From assembly GCA_964020155.1 (NCBI GenBank), contig OZ026570.1:3436779-3500778 (forward strand): a stretch of 64,000 nucleotides of DNA, written 5' to 3'. The stretch is from Chondrilla cf. caribensis. Taxonomy: Eukaryota > Porifera > Demospongiae > Chondrillida > Chondrillidae. Below the pieces are notes generated by a model, which saw nothing but the letters and a program-made list of their open reading frames with translations, was not told the origin of the DNA and made no database searches. Positions 51,271 through 64,000 of the stretch are shown here, one piece after another. Made by a program: the position numbers and the translations under genes. Numbering within the stretch: position 1 is the stretch's first letter; every line of letters begins with the position of its first letter.

Positions 51271-51627
51271 ATACTGTAGGTATACTGTGTCCTATGTACA
51301 CATATTCCAGCACATGGAGTACATGACCACTACAACACCATACCCAGAATCTTGACGAGCTGCTCTGTAAATTCATATTCCTTGTCGTCCACTATCTTCA
51401 GGAAGGTGAGTTTCTTCAACTGTCGAGGGACGTCCTTCTGGTTCCAAGCTGCTGGTAGGAGGCATCTGGTGTGCTGTTCACGTACGCAGTCAACAGCATA
51501 GTTGAGCTCAAACATACTCCACTTACTGTCAGTGAAATCCTACAGGACACACAGAGTGGTGTGTGTGGTGTGTTAGGAGAGCGAGTATATGTACATACGT
51601 ACGTGAGTATACGTTTGTGCAACGTAT

Positions 51628-52022
<395 letters not shown>

Positions 52023-52086
52023 GAGGTGACTTCACATGGTCCATGACAAAGTGTTTCTTTCAGTGTTATTTCTCTTCAAATAGTTA

Positions 52087-52228
52087 CATTACATTGTGGC
52101 GGAGGCGGATTAAATGATTAGCGGAAAACATCAATAATAAAACCATACAAATGATTTCATGCTGGCAATTGGCGGCGGATAAACGGGTTTGGCGGATAAA
52201 GCGGTGGCGGATTAACGAGAATTCACTG
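52087..52228. mobile_element. MITE-like insertion upstream of cadherin copy 2
   Basis: A 142-bp GGCGGATTAA-type element ending GAGAATTCACTG and flanked by TA (52085-52086 and 52229-52230). The same site in unit 3 (about 57127) reads AAATAGTTATTTCAG with no element, so this is an empty paralogous site. The element resembles 43832-43970 upstream of copy 1. Confidence 0.55.
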
Positions 52229-52387
52229 TATTTCAGTCGGATAGAGAGTACTTAAAATACCTCTCCTTCTTTTCTCCCTTACATATATCTACCAATCGGA
52301 TCGCCTGTTACTTTACAGAGATTTGTCGATTATCGTCATCACTAATCTGCCGGAGGCTTGCTGTCGTCAGTGCTAACAGGGGAAGGA

Positions 52388-54778
52388 ATGGCTACTGGCG
52401 GTATTGTCGTACTTGCCGTCCTCTTTTTTTTGTCAACTTTTAACGTGAATTTCTGCTACGCCATTGAGTTCGAATCCTCTGTTTATACCTATAACATATC
52501 CGAGGAAGCTGTAGGCCTCCCTTACGCTGTGCGCCTTGGTAATATTGCCAGTGGCTTCGTCCAATGCACAGGACAGCGTTAAGTACAGTTTTGTGGATTT
52601 CGAATTCAGTAATCTATTCAATTTGACTACGAATTCCAGACAAGAAGAGTGCCTCCAGAACCTCGATCTCTTGGATAGGGAAATTAGAGAATCGTACAGC
52701 TTTACGTACAGAGCGTCGTCTTTCGAAGGAAATGCCGAGACCACCATACTACTGACGCTATTGGACGTGAACGACCATGCACCCGAGTTCGACCAGGACA
52801 GCCTGCAGTCATTCACGATGGATGAGAATTCGCCCAAGGGTACCCTGGTAGGCAGAATCACAGCGACAGACCCAGACAAGGCCGAAAACGGGACCGTCCG
52901 GTACAAGTTGACAAGATGTAACAGTGTCTTTGAGCTAGGTGAACGAAGCGGGCTGTTGACTGTGAAATCGAATATCGACTATGAGACCAACAAGAGTTTT
53001 GAATGCAAAGTAACTGCAACTGACTCTAGTCAGGAGTTTCGCAGTACTGATGTGGTGTTCACAGTGAACGTCAATAACATCAACGATAATGCCCCAATTT
53101 GCTCCAACCCCGTGTTGCCTTCTTCTGTGACTGAAAATCAGAACGTGGTACTATTTATCTGCAGCCTTGTGGATGCAGATGAAGTCGGCACTAGTAATGG
53201 GAACTGGTTAGCACGCGTGGAGAATGACTTTGATGGCACCTTTTCCCCCTTTGTAGCTTCTTCTACTTTGTTCGTGCACATCAGCAACAACACAGACCGA
53301 GAAAAGCAGCCTGAATACGATATTGTTATTAAGGTGACTGATTAGGGTATGCCAGAACAAGTGGGTACCATCAATGTCCATATTGTTGTGAATGACACAA
53401 ATGACAATCGTCCTGAGTGTCCACCCGGCCAGATAGTTCAAGTGAATGAGTTGGTGAGGAATCGATCCTTAGGGAGCGTGGACTGTTCAGATCCCGATGA
53501 TAGCAGTAATCTCAAATTCTCTTTGAGAAGTGTCTGGCGCGGTGGTGTACAGTCCAATGAAAGATCCATCATTGTGACAAACTCGGGGGAAATCCATGTT
53601 GTAGACCCGATCGACTATGATGATCATCCGGAGAAGACCCTCACTCTCTACATTGTTGTGACTGATGGTACCTTCACCACTTCAGTAAATGTAACAGTGC
53701 AAATTGTTGATGCAAATGACAATTGTCCATGCTTCAGTCCAAGGGAGTACAATTTTTCAATCCAAGAGAACAGCGATGTTGGCAGTGAAGTTGGTAGTGT
53801 CCATGCAACAGATGCTGACAGTGGCAGTAACAGTGTTGTGGTCTACTCGATCCCCTCACCGGCCAACACGATATTTTCCATCAATCCTACAACTGGGCGT
53901 ATCACAACAAGGAAAGTGTTAGACAGGGAAGAGAAAGACCGGTATGAATTTGATGTGATGGCGAGTGATGGTGGAGGTCCTTCCCATACTTGTAGTAGGG
54001 CAGGCGTACTTGTTCATGTCACGAACTTGGATGACAGCTGTCCAACCTTTCATGATAATTACACTTTCGAAGTTAAACAAAATCGGCTGGTACAGTAGTT
54101 GGTAGTATTTCAGCTGCCAACCTGGAGGGTATACCAACCAATGCTATTACTTACAGACTAGAAAGTGCACCCCCTTACATCATCCTACAACAAACTAACT
54201 CAATCACTAAAAACCTGATCCTGAAGTCAAATCTGAATGAAAGTCATGTTGGGGAAGAGACCTTCATGGCCATTGTATCGAGCACCAAGCCATCCTGCTC
54301 TGGTGGAGAGAGGACATACACAGTGCTTCGCATTCTCAGATTTGATCCAGTGGTTGGTAAGGCCCCTCCCTCCTGGCATATCATTGTGGTAGCTGTGGAA
54401 GGCCTTCTTTTGGTGATCTTTGTCATCATCATCTTCATCATTGGGGTGTGTTGCTGTTGTGTCAAGAGGCAAAAGAGTATTACTTATACTTATCCCACCA
54501 CAAACTCACCTGCACCAACAAGTCCCTTAGAACTCAAGAAGCACAAGTCCATTTTAAAGCCTTGTCCATCAGAAAGCCCGGACTCAGAAGACTCACAACA
54601 GAAGAATTCAGTGCATTTTGTAGAGGTGATGAGCACCGATGACATTGGAAGGGAAGCGCCTCCTCTGTCAGATTTGGATAGCCGGGAGCCGATGCACGAA
54701 TCTTCCAGCAGTGTTGGAGCATTTGAGGAAGACTCACAGTCCCTCACCTCAAACTCCAGCTTTCCCCACCAGCTGTGA
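52388..54778 (+). pseudogene. Cadherin-like gene copy 2, inactivated
   Basis: Closely similar to copies 1 and 3 from signal peptide to tail. Comparison shows three clear lesions. A 2-bp deletion near 52515 shifts the frame after residue ~42 and leads to a stop near 52580. A CAG-to-TAG nonsense change lies at 53343-53345. A 4-bp net deletion lies near 54083, where the other copies have an Asn-Glu-Glu-Ala stretch. The later parts stay open (52536-53345, 53349-54098, 54266-54778), so decay is recent. The tail still holds SILK and VHF and ends at TGA directly after the FPHQL stretch, with no death-domain exons. Confidence 0.9.
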
Positions 54779-55454
54779 ACCGTAGACCAAACATGTGGTT
54801 AGTACTCGGTTATTAGTCAAAACAGATTATTGCAGTCGAAATTTAACCAATTATTTTTGTTATAGTGACACACGAGCATGCTTTGGTAGATTTGATGTTG
54901 GTTTATTAGCTATTCATTATTTGTTGCGAATATTTATGTGTTTATCATTTGTAAATTTGTTAAGCTTATGTATTATTTCAAATGTACCACCTACACCTGG
55001 ATTATATTGCAAAGTATTATGGCAAACAGAACAATACGGTATATTGTGTAGAAAATGGGCGCCTGTGGTACATGTAAATATAACCTGATTGAGCTCAAGC
55101 GTCCATCACACCATATATATTAGCTAGAGTATTCTGGTTTCAGCACAGACACACTCCTGGTAGTAGTACGGTCCTTCTGATATCAAGCAAGACACGTTTG
55201 GTTGCTGATCAAAAGTTCTCCCCATTGTCCATATGACACATAATATTATAATTGTGCAAATACTTTTGTATGTACATTCCAATGTAAGTTTCAATATTAT
55301 CAGATAACACAGTTTCAATATTATCAGGATTATAAACCTCTTACAGTTGATCTGCTGGCTCAACTGGTCCCATGAGTGGTCTCCTTGAACAAAAATTCTT
55401 TCCCATGCCTATATGCCGCATATAATAATGCATATACTTTTGTATGTACATTGA
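54779..55454. other. 3' flank of cadherin copy 2, no gene seen
   Basis: Homologous to 49479-50275 and 59750-60530 but shortened: the block corresponding to 49857-50035 is absent. AT-rich, no coding signal. Confidence 0.7.
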
Positions 55455-56010
55455 AATATAAGCCTTGTGGTGATAACTCAAGCACTTTCACATTCCTTTG
55501 ATGGACACCAAGGGCTGCCCTGTGTCCATGCCAAACTCACCAACACAATTTCAGATCCATGCAGACTGTCCTGAGTGCACTATAGGCCTACCTGCTGGTA
55601 AGCTCTCCACATGTCTGACCAAACCTCAGTTCCAGGACCTACATGAGCTTGTATGTAGCTGGTAGTAGTGTGGCTGCTGTTCTATTTTGTACTACGTCCA
55701 TGTATCCCGTGATGGTTGTACAGATGTATCCACCACACCCTCAATGAAGCTTTCGAGTTGTGGAAAATCCAGCTGGAGTTCCTACAGTCCCTTTACCACC
55801 ACGGATGGAAGCAAATGTATAGCATGATGGGCACCTCCACTTGTACCCATCAGCTACAGTGGTGATAGGCCTCAGTACCATCATTGTGCCTGGTGGACAC
55901 CTGTGGCACTGCTTGGTGGCAGAAATCAGGGTTTTTTGCTGGAACCACTGGATAAGGTTCTCCTGACTTCCAAACATCAGTGGACCAATGTCTATTAAGG
56001 CCATCTGCAA
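55455..56010 (-). pseudogene. Merlin/ISXO2-type transposase remnant
   Basis: The minus-strand ORF from 56010 encodes the N-terminal zinc ribbon typical of ISXO2-like transposases: CHRCPPG, then DGYKWRCPSC and SIRGG. It then passes with an internal deletion into the DDE core region (VDTSVQPS, and out of frame QNRTAATLLPATYKL). Stops and frameshifts break the core. It is homologous to 43180-43450. No terminal inverted repeats were identified. Confidence 0.65.
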
Positions 56011-56420
56011 TCAACACAAGAATTCCAACATCTTATTTATATTTACTATTATTTCTAGATAATATGTAATTTCTTAGTATTATTATTACCATACCTTGAA
56101 ATCTTGAAACTACATTTGCTAATTATCACGGTTTCTGAAATCACCGGATTTCGTTCAAAAATCCCGCTGAATATGAACGTGACTGCTATTATTAGCAACT
56201 AATCATGGATTATAATAGTACTGAAGTGAGTAGCATTATTATTGCTATATTATTCAGTGATGTAGCACTTCAGATTGATCATTGAGTATCTAGATATGTC
56301 ATGTACTGGCATCAGGAGCAACATAGTGCTATATATTCTTGATCCAGAGTCTACAGTTGAAATGAAATAGAAACAGACAAATTAAATAGTCTCTATTATT
56401 ATGAGAGCCATGATGCATTA

Positions 56421-56468
56421 TGACGTCATTGAAAAGTGCGCGTGACATGGTCATGTGACATGACGTCA
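56421..56468. promoter_or_regulatory. Two CRE-type TGACGTCA palindromes
   Basis: Two exact 8-bp CREB/ATF-type sites start 40 bp apart, about 860 and 820 bp upstream of the ATG of cadherin copy 3. No equivalent was seen upstream of copies 1 and 2. Sequence-only evidence. Confidence 0.35.
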
Positions 56469-56935
56469 TATTACGTCTCCACATTCGCGTACCGATCCAC
56501 TGTGCTAGGTATGGGGTGCCATTCATGTCAAAAATGATTTCACAATTTTTTCCTGTTTATTATATAGGACTTCCTATTTGTCAAACGCATAAACTATACC
56601 CGCCATTTTTGGTAACAGGCGGTACTGGTAGCTGCTGGAGCATGAGAAACATTTTGTGAACATTTTTTTATGACAATAATTGCATGTGCAGGGTTAAAAG
56701 ATTTCTATTATCATCATCATTACAACTCTTCGACTTGAATTTCATTTGCATGCTAATTGCATCTTAATAATTTCATCTACATCCCATCTAATTTATTTTT
56801 ATTGTATTATCTATTTACTAATTTATTTATTTATTTATTATTTATTCATTTATTTATTTATTTACTTTTTCTTTTCTTTTCTTTTGTGGGAGCCCTTATA
56901 GTAGCCAATGGCTAACGGCTTTCCACTTTAAATAA

Positions 56936-56973
56936 TGATACCTGATACCTGATACCTGATACCTGATACCTGA
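56936..56973. repeat. (TGATACC)5 heptamer array, possible retroelement tail
   Basis: Five exact heptamers follow a short segment reading GTAGCCAATGGCTAACGGC. Non-LTR retroelements often end in short tandem repeats like this, but no reverse transcriptase is present, so the assignment is tentative. Confidence 0.5.
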
Positions 56974-57286
56974 AATGCTTCCCACCAATTTGGTGGGGGT
57001 TGCGTAGTATAGAGTATCTATGGTATGGCCAACCCACCAATGTTATTACAGCTACATCACAACAGACTGTTAAGAACCGTGTTCAAGTTAGACTAAGTGT
57101 TCCTTTCAGTGTTATTTCTCTTGAAATAGTTATTTCAGTTGGATAGAGATTACATAAAATACCTCTCCTTTTCTCCCTTACATATATCTACCAATCGAAT
57201 CTTTTACTTTACACTTATTTGTCGTCGATTATCGTCATCACTAATCTCCCGAAGGCTTGCTGTCGTCAGTTCTAACAGGGGAGGGA

Positions 57287-59749
57287 ATGGCTACTGGCGG
57301 TATTGTCTTACTTGCCGTCCTCTTTTTTTTGTCAACTTTCAACATGAATTTCTGCCACGCCATTGAGTTTGAATTCTCTGTTTATACCTACAACATATCC
57401 GAGGAAGCTGTAGGCGCCTCAGGTACACTGTGCGCCTTGGCCATTTTACCAGTGGCTACGTCCAATGCACAGGGCAGCATCATGTACAGTTTTGCGGATG
57501 TCGAATTCACTAGTCTATTCCATTTGACGACGAATTCCAATCAAGAAGAGTGCCTCCAGAACCTCGATCTCTTGGATAGGGAAATTAGAGAATCGTACAG
57601 CTTTACGTACAGAGCGTCGTCTTCCGAAGGAAATGCCGAGACCACCATACTACTGACGCTATTGGACGTGAACGACCATGCACCCGAGTTCGACCGGGAT
57701 AGCCTGCAGTCATTCACGGTGGATGAGAATTCGCCCAAGGGTACCCTGGTAGGTAATATCACAGCGACAGACCCAGACAAGGCCGAAAACGGGACCGTCC
57801 GGTACAAGTTGACAAGATGTAACAATGTCATTGAGCTAGGTGAACGAAGCGGGCTGTTGACTGTGAAATCGAATATCGACTATGAGACCAACAAGAGTGT
57901 TGAATGCAAAGTAACTGCAACTGACTCTAGTCAGGAGTTCCGCAGTAATTCTGTGGAGTTCACAGTGAACGTCAATAACATCAACGATAATGCCCCAAAT
58001 TGCTACAACCCCGTGTCGCCTTCTTCTGTGACTGAAAATCAGAACGTGGTACTATTTATCTGCAGCCTTGTGGATACAGATGAAGTCGGCACTAGTAATG
58101 TGAACTGGTTAGCACGCGTAGAGAATGACTTTGATGGCACCTTTTCCCCCTTTGTAGCTTCTTTCACTTTGTTTGTGCGCATCAGCAACAACACAGACCG
58201 AGAAAAGCAGCCGGAATACGATATTGTTATTAAGGTGACTGATCAGGGTATGCCAGAACAAGTGGGTACCATCAATGTCCATATTGTTGTGAATGACACA
58301 AATGACAATCGTCCCGAGTGTCCACCCGGCCAGATAGTTCAAGTGAATGAGTTGGCGAGGAATCAATTCTTAGGGAGCGTGGACTGTTCAGATCCCGATG
58401 ATAGCAGTATTCTCAAATTCTCTTTGATAAGTGTCTGGCACGGTGGTGTACAGTCCAGTAAAAGAGCCATCACTGTGACAAACTCGGGGGAAATCCATGT
58501 TGTAGACCCGATCGACTATGATGATCATCCGGAGAAGACCCTCACTCTCTACATTACTGTGACTGATGGTACCTTCACCACTTCAGTAAATGTAACAGTG
58601 CAAATCGTTGATGCAAATGACAACCCCCCATGCTTCAGTCCAAGGGAGTACACCTTTTCAATCCAAGAAAACAGCGATGTTGGCAGTGAAGTTGGCAGTG
58701 TCCATGCAACAGATGCTGACAGTGGCAGTAACAGTGTTGTGGTCTACTCGATCCCCTCACCGGCCAACACGATATTTTCCATCAATCCTACAACTGGGCG
58801 TATCACAACAAGGAAAGTGTTAGACAGGGAAGAGAAAGACCGGTATGAATTTGATGTGATGGCAAGTGATGGAGGAGGTCCTTCCCATACTTGTAGTAGG
58901 GCAGGCATTCTTGTTCATGTCACGAACTTGGATGACAGCTGTCCAAACTTTCGTGATAATTACACTTTCGAAGTTAAACAAAATGAAGAGGCTGGTACAG
59001 TGGTTGGTAAAATTTCAGCTACCAACCCAGAGGGTGTACCAACCAATGCTATTACTTACAGACTAGAAAGTGCACCCCCTTACATCATCCTACAACAAAC
59101 CAACTCAATCGCTAAAAACCTGATCTTGAAGTCAAACCTGAATGACAGTCATGTTGGGGAAGAGACCTTCATGGCCATTGTATCAAGCACCAAGCCATAC
59201 TGCTCTGGTGGAGAGAGGACATACATAGTGCTTCGCATTGTCAGATTTGATCCAGTGGTTGGTATGGACCCTCCCCCCTGGCATATCATTGTGGGAGCTG
59301 TGGAAGGCCTTCTTTTGGTGACAATTGTCGTCATCGTCTTTATCATAGGGGTGTGCTGCTGTTGTGTTAAGAGACAAAAGAATATTACTGAATCAGATAT
59401 TTACCCCATCACAAACTCACCTGCACCAAATTTGAGTCCCTTAAAACTCAAGAAGCACAAGTCCATTTTAAAGCCTTGTCCATCAGAAAGTCCAGACTCA
59501 GAAGACCCACGACAGAAGGATTCAGCATGTTTTGTAGAGGTGATAAGCACCGATGACATTCATATCTTTGATAGGGAAGCACCTCCCCTGTCACCACGGC
59601 TTTCAAACGGACATGCAAACGGTAAAGTGTTGGAAGATTTGGATAGCCCAGAGCCGATGCACGAATCTTCCAGCAGCATTGGAGCATTTGAGGAAGACTC
59701 ACAGTCCCTCACCTCAAACTCCAGCTTTCCCACCAGCTGTGAACCGTAG
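57287..59749 (+). CDS. Cadherin-like transmembrane protein, short-tail copy 3
   Basis: A single open frame of 820 residues. The ATG at 57287 aligns with the starts of copies 1 and 2 and begins a signal peptide (residues 1-25). Five to six cadherin repeats follow, with the same DxND motifs; DANDNPPCF is the most canonical. The transmembrane helix lies near residues 665-692, followed by CCCCVKR. The tail is ~125 residues. It keeps SILK, but the downstream VHF of copies 1 and 2 is ACF here. It also has a unique insert around residues 760-785 (IFDREAPPLSPRLSNGHANG). The frame ends PTSCEP, one base out of register with copy 2 across the same junction. No death domain follows. Predicted calcium-dependent adhesion receptor at the plasma membrane; partner unknown. 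Confidence 0.88.
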   Translation: MATGGIVLLAVLFFLSTFNMNFCHAIEFEFSVYTYNISEEAVGASGTLCALAILPVATSNAQGSIMYSFADVEFTSLFHLTTNSNQEECLQNLDLLDREIRESYSFTYRASSSEGNAETTILLTLLDVNDHAPEFDRDSLQSFTVDENSPKGTLVGNITATDPDKAENGTVRYKLTRCNNVIELGERSGLLTVKSNIDYETNKSVECKVTATDSSQEFRSNSVEFTVNVNNINDNAPNCYNPVSPSSVTENQNVVLFICSLVDTDEVGTSNVNWLARVENDFDGTFSPFVASFTLFVRISNNTDREKQPEYDIVIKVTDQGMPEQVGTINVHIVVNDTNDNRPECPPGQIVQVNELARNQFLGSVDCSDPDDSSILKFSLISVWHGGVQSSKRAITVTNSGEIHVVDPIDYDDHPEKTLTLYITVTDGTFTTSVNVTVQIVDANDNPPCFSPREYTFSIQENSDVGSEVGSVHATDADSGSNSVVVYSIPSPANTIFSINPTTGRITTRKVLDREEKDRYEFDVMASDGGGPSHTCSRAGILVHVTNLDDSCPNFRDNYTFEVKQNEEAGTVVGKISATNPEGVPTNAITYRLESAPPYIILQQTNSIAKNLILKSNLNDSHVGEETFMAIVSSTKPYCSGGERTYIVLRIVRFDPVVGMDPPPWHIIVGAVEGLLLVTIVVIVFIIGVCCCCVKRQKNITESDIYPITNSPAPNLSPLKLKKHKSILKPCPSESPDSEDPRQKDSACFVEVISTDDIHIFDREAPPLSPRLSNGHANGKVLEDLDSPEPMHESSSSIGAFEEDSQSLTSNSSFPTSCEP

Positions 59750-61199
59750 ACCAAACATGTAGTTAGTACTCGGTTATTAGTCAAAACAGATTATTGCTGT
59801 TGAAATTTAACCAATTATTTTTGTTATAGTGACACACGAGCATGCTTTGGTAGATTTGATGTTGGTTTATTAGCTATTCATTATTTGTTGCAAATATTTA
59901 TGTGTTTATCATTTGTAAATTTGTTAGGTTGATGTATTATTTCAAATGTACCACATACACCTGGATTATATTGCAAAGTATTATGGCAAACAGAACAATA
60001 CGGTATATTGTGTAGAAAATGGGCACCTGTGATACATGTAAATATAACCTGATTGAGCTCAAGCATCCATCACACCATGTATATTAGCTAGAGTATTCTG
60101 TTTTCAGATGAAATACATACTATAGGTTGTAATATTGAATAATATTAATGTTATGCTCACCTCATATGAGTAGCTATATAATATTATTATAATTTATTTA
60201 TTTATTATTAACTCATGGTGACATCAAATCTTTTTACTGGTCACCACAGCCTCTCCAGTGTCCACATGATGCATCATACCTCAAATACAGATGCACAGAC
60301 ACACTCCTGGTAGTAGTACGGTCCTTCTGATATCAAACAAGACACATTTGGTTGCTGATCAAAAGTTCTCCCCATTGTCCATATGACACACATAATTGTG
60401 CAAATACTTTTGTATGTACATTGATTCCAATACAAGTTTCAGATCAGATAACACAGTTTCAATATTATCAGGATTATAAACCTCTTACAATTGATCTGCT
60501 GGCTCAACTGGTCCCATGAGTGCAATGGTCTCCTATGTGAGTGGTCCAGCATGCTCATGGTGAGTGTATGCTATGTACGTATGTATATGCTACACATTGC
60601 AGCCTGTAGTGTGGAGAGCCGTTGGGTGTTTGTTGACAAGAGAGTTGACAGTTGACATTCCAACATTATAGGATCACAACCACCTCAATACCAAGCTGTT
60701 GACCTAGCTGGTCTCCTGTGTGGGAGGCGTGGCATGCTCATGGTGGGTGTATGCAGTGTATATGCTAAATATTCCACCTGTAGTGTGGAGAGCCGTTGGG
60801 TGTTCGTTGACGAGAAAGTTGACAATGTTCCAACATTATAGGATCACAAACACCTCAATATCAAGATGTTGGCCTAGCTGGTCCCATTGGTGGTCTCCTG
60901 TGTAGGGCTCTGTATCCCACTGTACGTATTTCATGATGGACAGTTCTACTACATACAGTGCAGCAATAGCAAAAATGAATAATTATAATATGTACAATAA
61001 GAAGTAAAATGGCAGAAACTACAGTAATATTAACGACAGCAATACACTTGTTAGCATTTAAATATATGCATATAGCAGATGAATTATTGTGCATTATTGT
61101 GCATTATAAATAGTATAAAATATCACTGATAATTGTGTACACATTGTCTGTGTGTATGTGGTAGTGGATACCATCCCATATGTGCCCCTGAACTACAAC
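59750..61199. other. 3' flank shared with unit 1, no gene seen
   Basis: Homologous to 49490-51069 apart from the missing pogo-type MITE. It includes TTTA low complexity near 60190 and the paired repeats near 60610-60720 and 60790-60905. It separates the convergent cadherin and IgTIR genes. Confidence 0.7.
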
Positions 61200-63985
<2,786 letters not shown>

Positions 63986-64000
63986 CTAAAGCTAGAGGAT

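Larger units (their letters stand above)
52051..55400. repeat. Segmental duplication unit 2 (cadherin pseudogene)
   Basis: Begins with TTTCTTTCAGTGTTATTTCTC, which matches 57100-57120 in unit 3, and ends near 55400 before the Merlin remnant. It lacks the downstream IgTIR part seen in units 1 and 3 and also lacks the 2.9-kb long-tail segment of unit 1. Confidence 0.8.
56011..57094. other. AT-rich intergenic DNA between units 2 and 3
   Basis: No gene seen. It contains two perfect TGACGTCA sites (56421-56428 and 56461-56468), a TTTA low-complexity run near 56815-56870 and a heptamer array at 56936-56973. Confidence 0.6.

Overview
This is metazoan genomic DNA. It has spliced genes with GT/AG introns, signal peptides, cadherin, Ig, TIR, death and WD40 domains, many long (CA)n arrays and decayed DNA transposons. 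Compact genes, intron-poor adhesion genes and an Ig+TIR receptor suggest a sponge or another early-branching animal. That placement is an inference, not a proof.

Region 1 (1-33309, minus strand): one giant secreted protein gene. A small signal-peptide exon (33309-33237) is spliced in phase 1 to a single exon that starts at 32725, stays in one frame and runs off the left edge of the window. At least 32.7 kb of uninterrupted exon encodes about 85 copies of a ~128-residue bacterial-type Ig-like repeat. The window holds at least ~10,930 residues of this protein and no stop codon. A second gene of the same family follows on the same strand (38284-33992). It has 11 repeats, a signal peptide and a C-terminal hydrophobic tail typical of GPI anchoring.

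Region 2 (38285-44133): a divergent promoter, then a five-exon WD40 gene on the plus strand (39083-42150) that looks like WDR86. Its introns carry a 9-mer minisatellite, (CA)n arrays and a MITE. Downstream lie a 41-bp minisatellite, a three-copy ~190-bp repeat and a decayed Merlin/ISXO2-type transposase.

Region 3 (43990-64000): a segmentally duplicated cluster. Three plus-strand cadherin-like transmembrane genes follow each other. Copy 1 (44134-48468) has phase-compatible downstream exons that add a death domain to its cytoplasmic tail. Copy 2 (52388-54778) is a pseudogene with at least three lesions. Copy 3 (57287-59749) is intact, with a short tail and no death domain. Convergent with copies 1 and 3 are minus-strand Ig-TM-TIR receptor genes. 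One is truncated (51070-52050). The other (61200-63985) looks intact but its 5' end lies beyond the window.

The first two genes look like extracellular scaffold or adhesion proteins. The cadherin/IgTIR cluster pairs adhesion receptors with innate-immunity signalling domains. It has duplication, pseudogenes and tail swapping, a layout reminiscent of immune or allorecognition gene complexes; this functional reading is inference.
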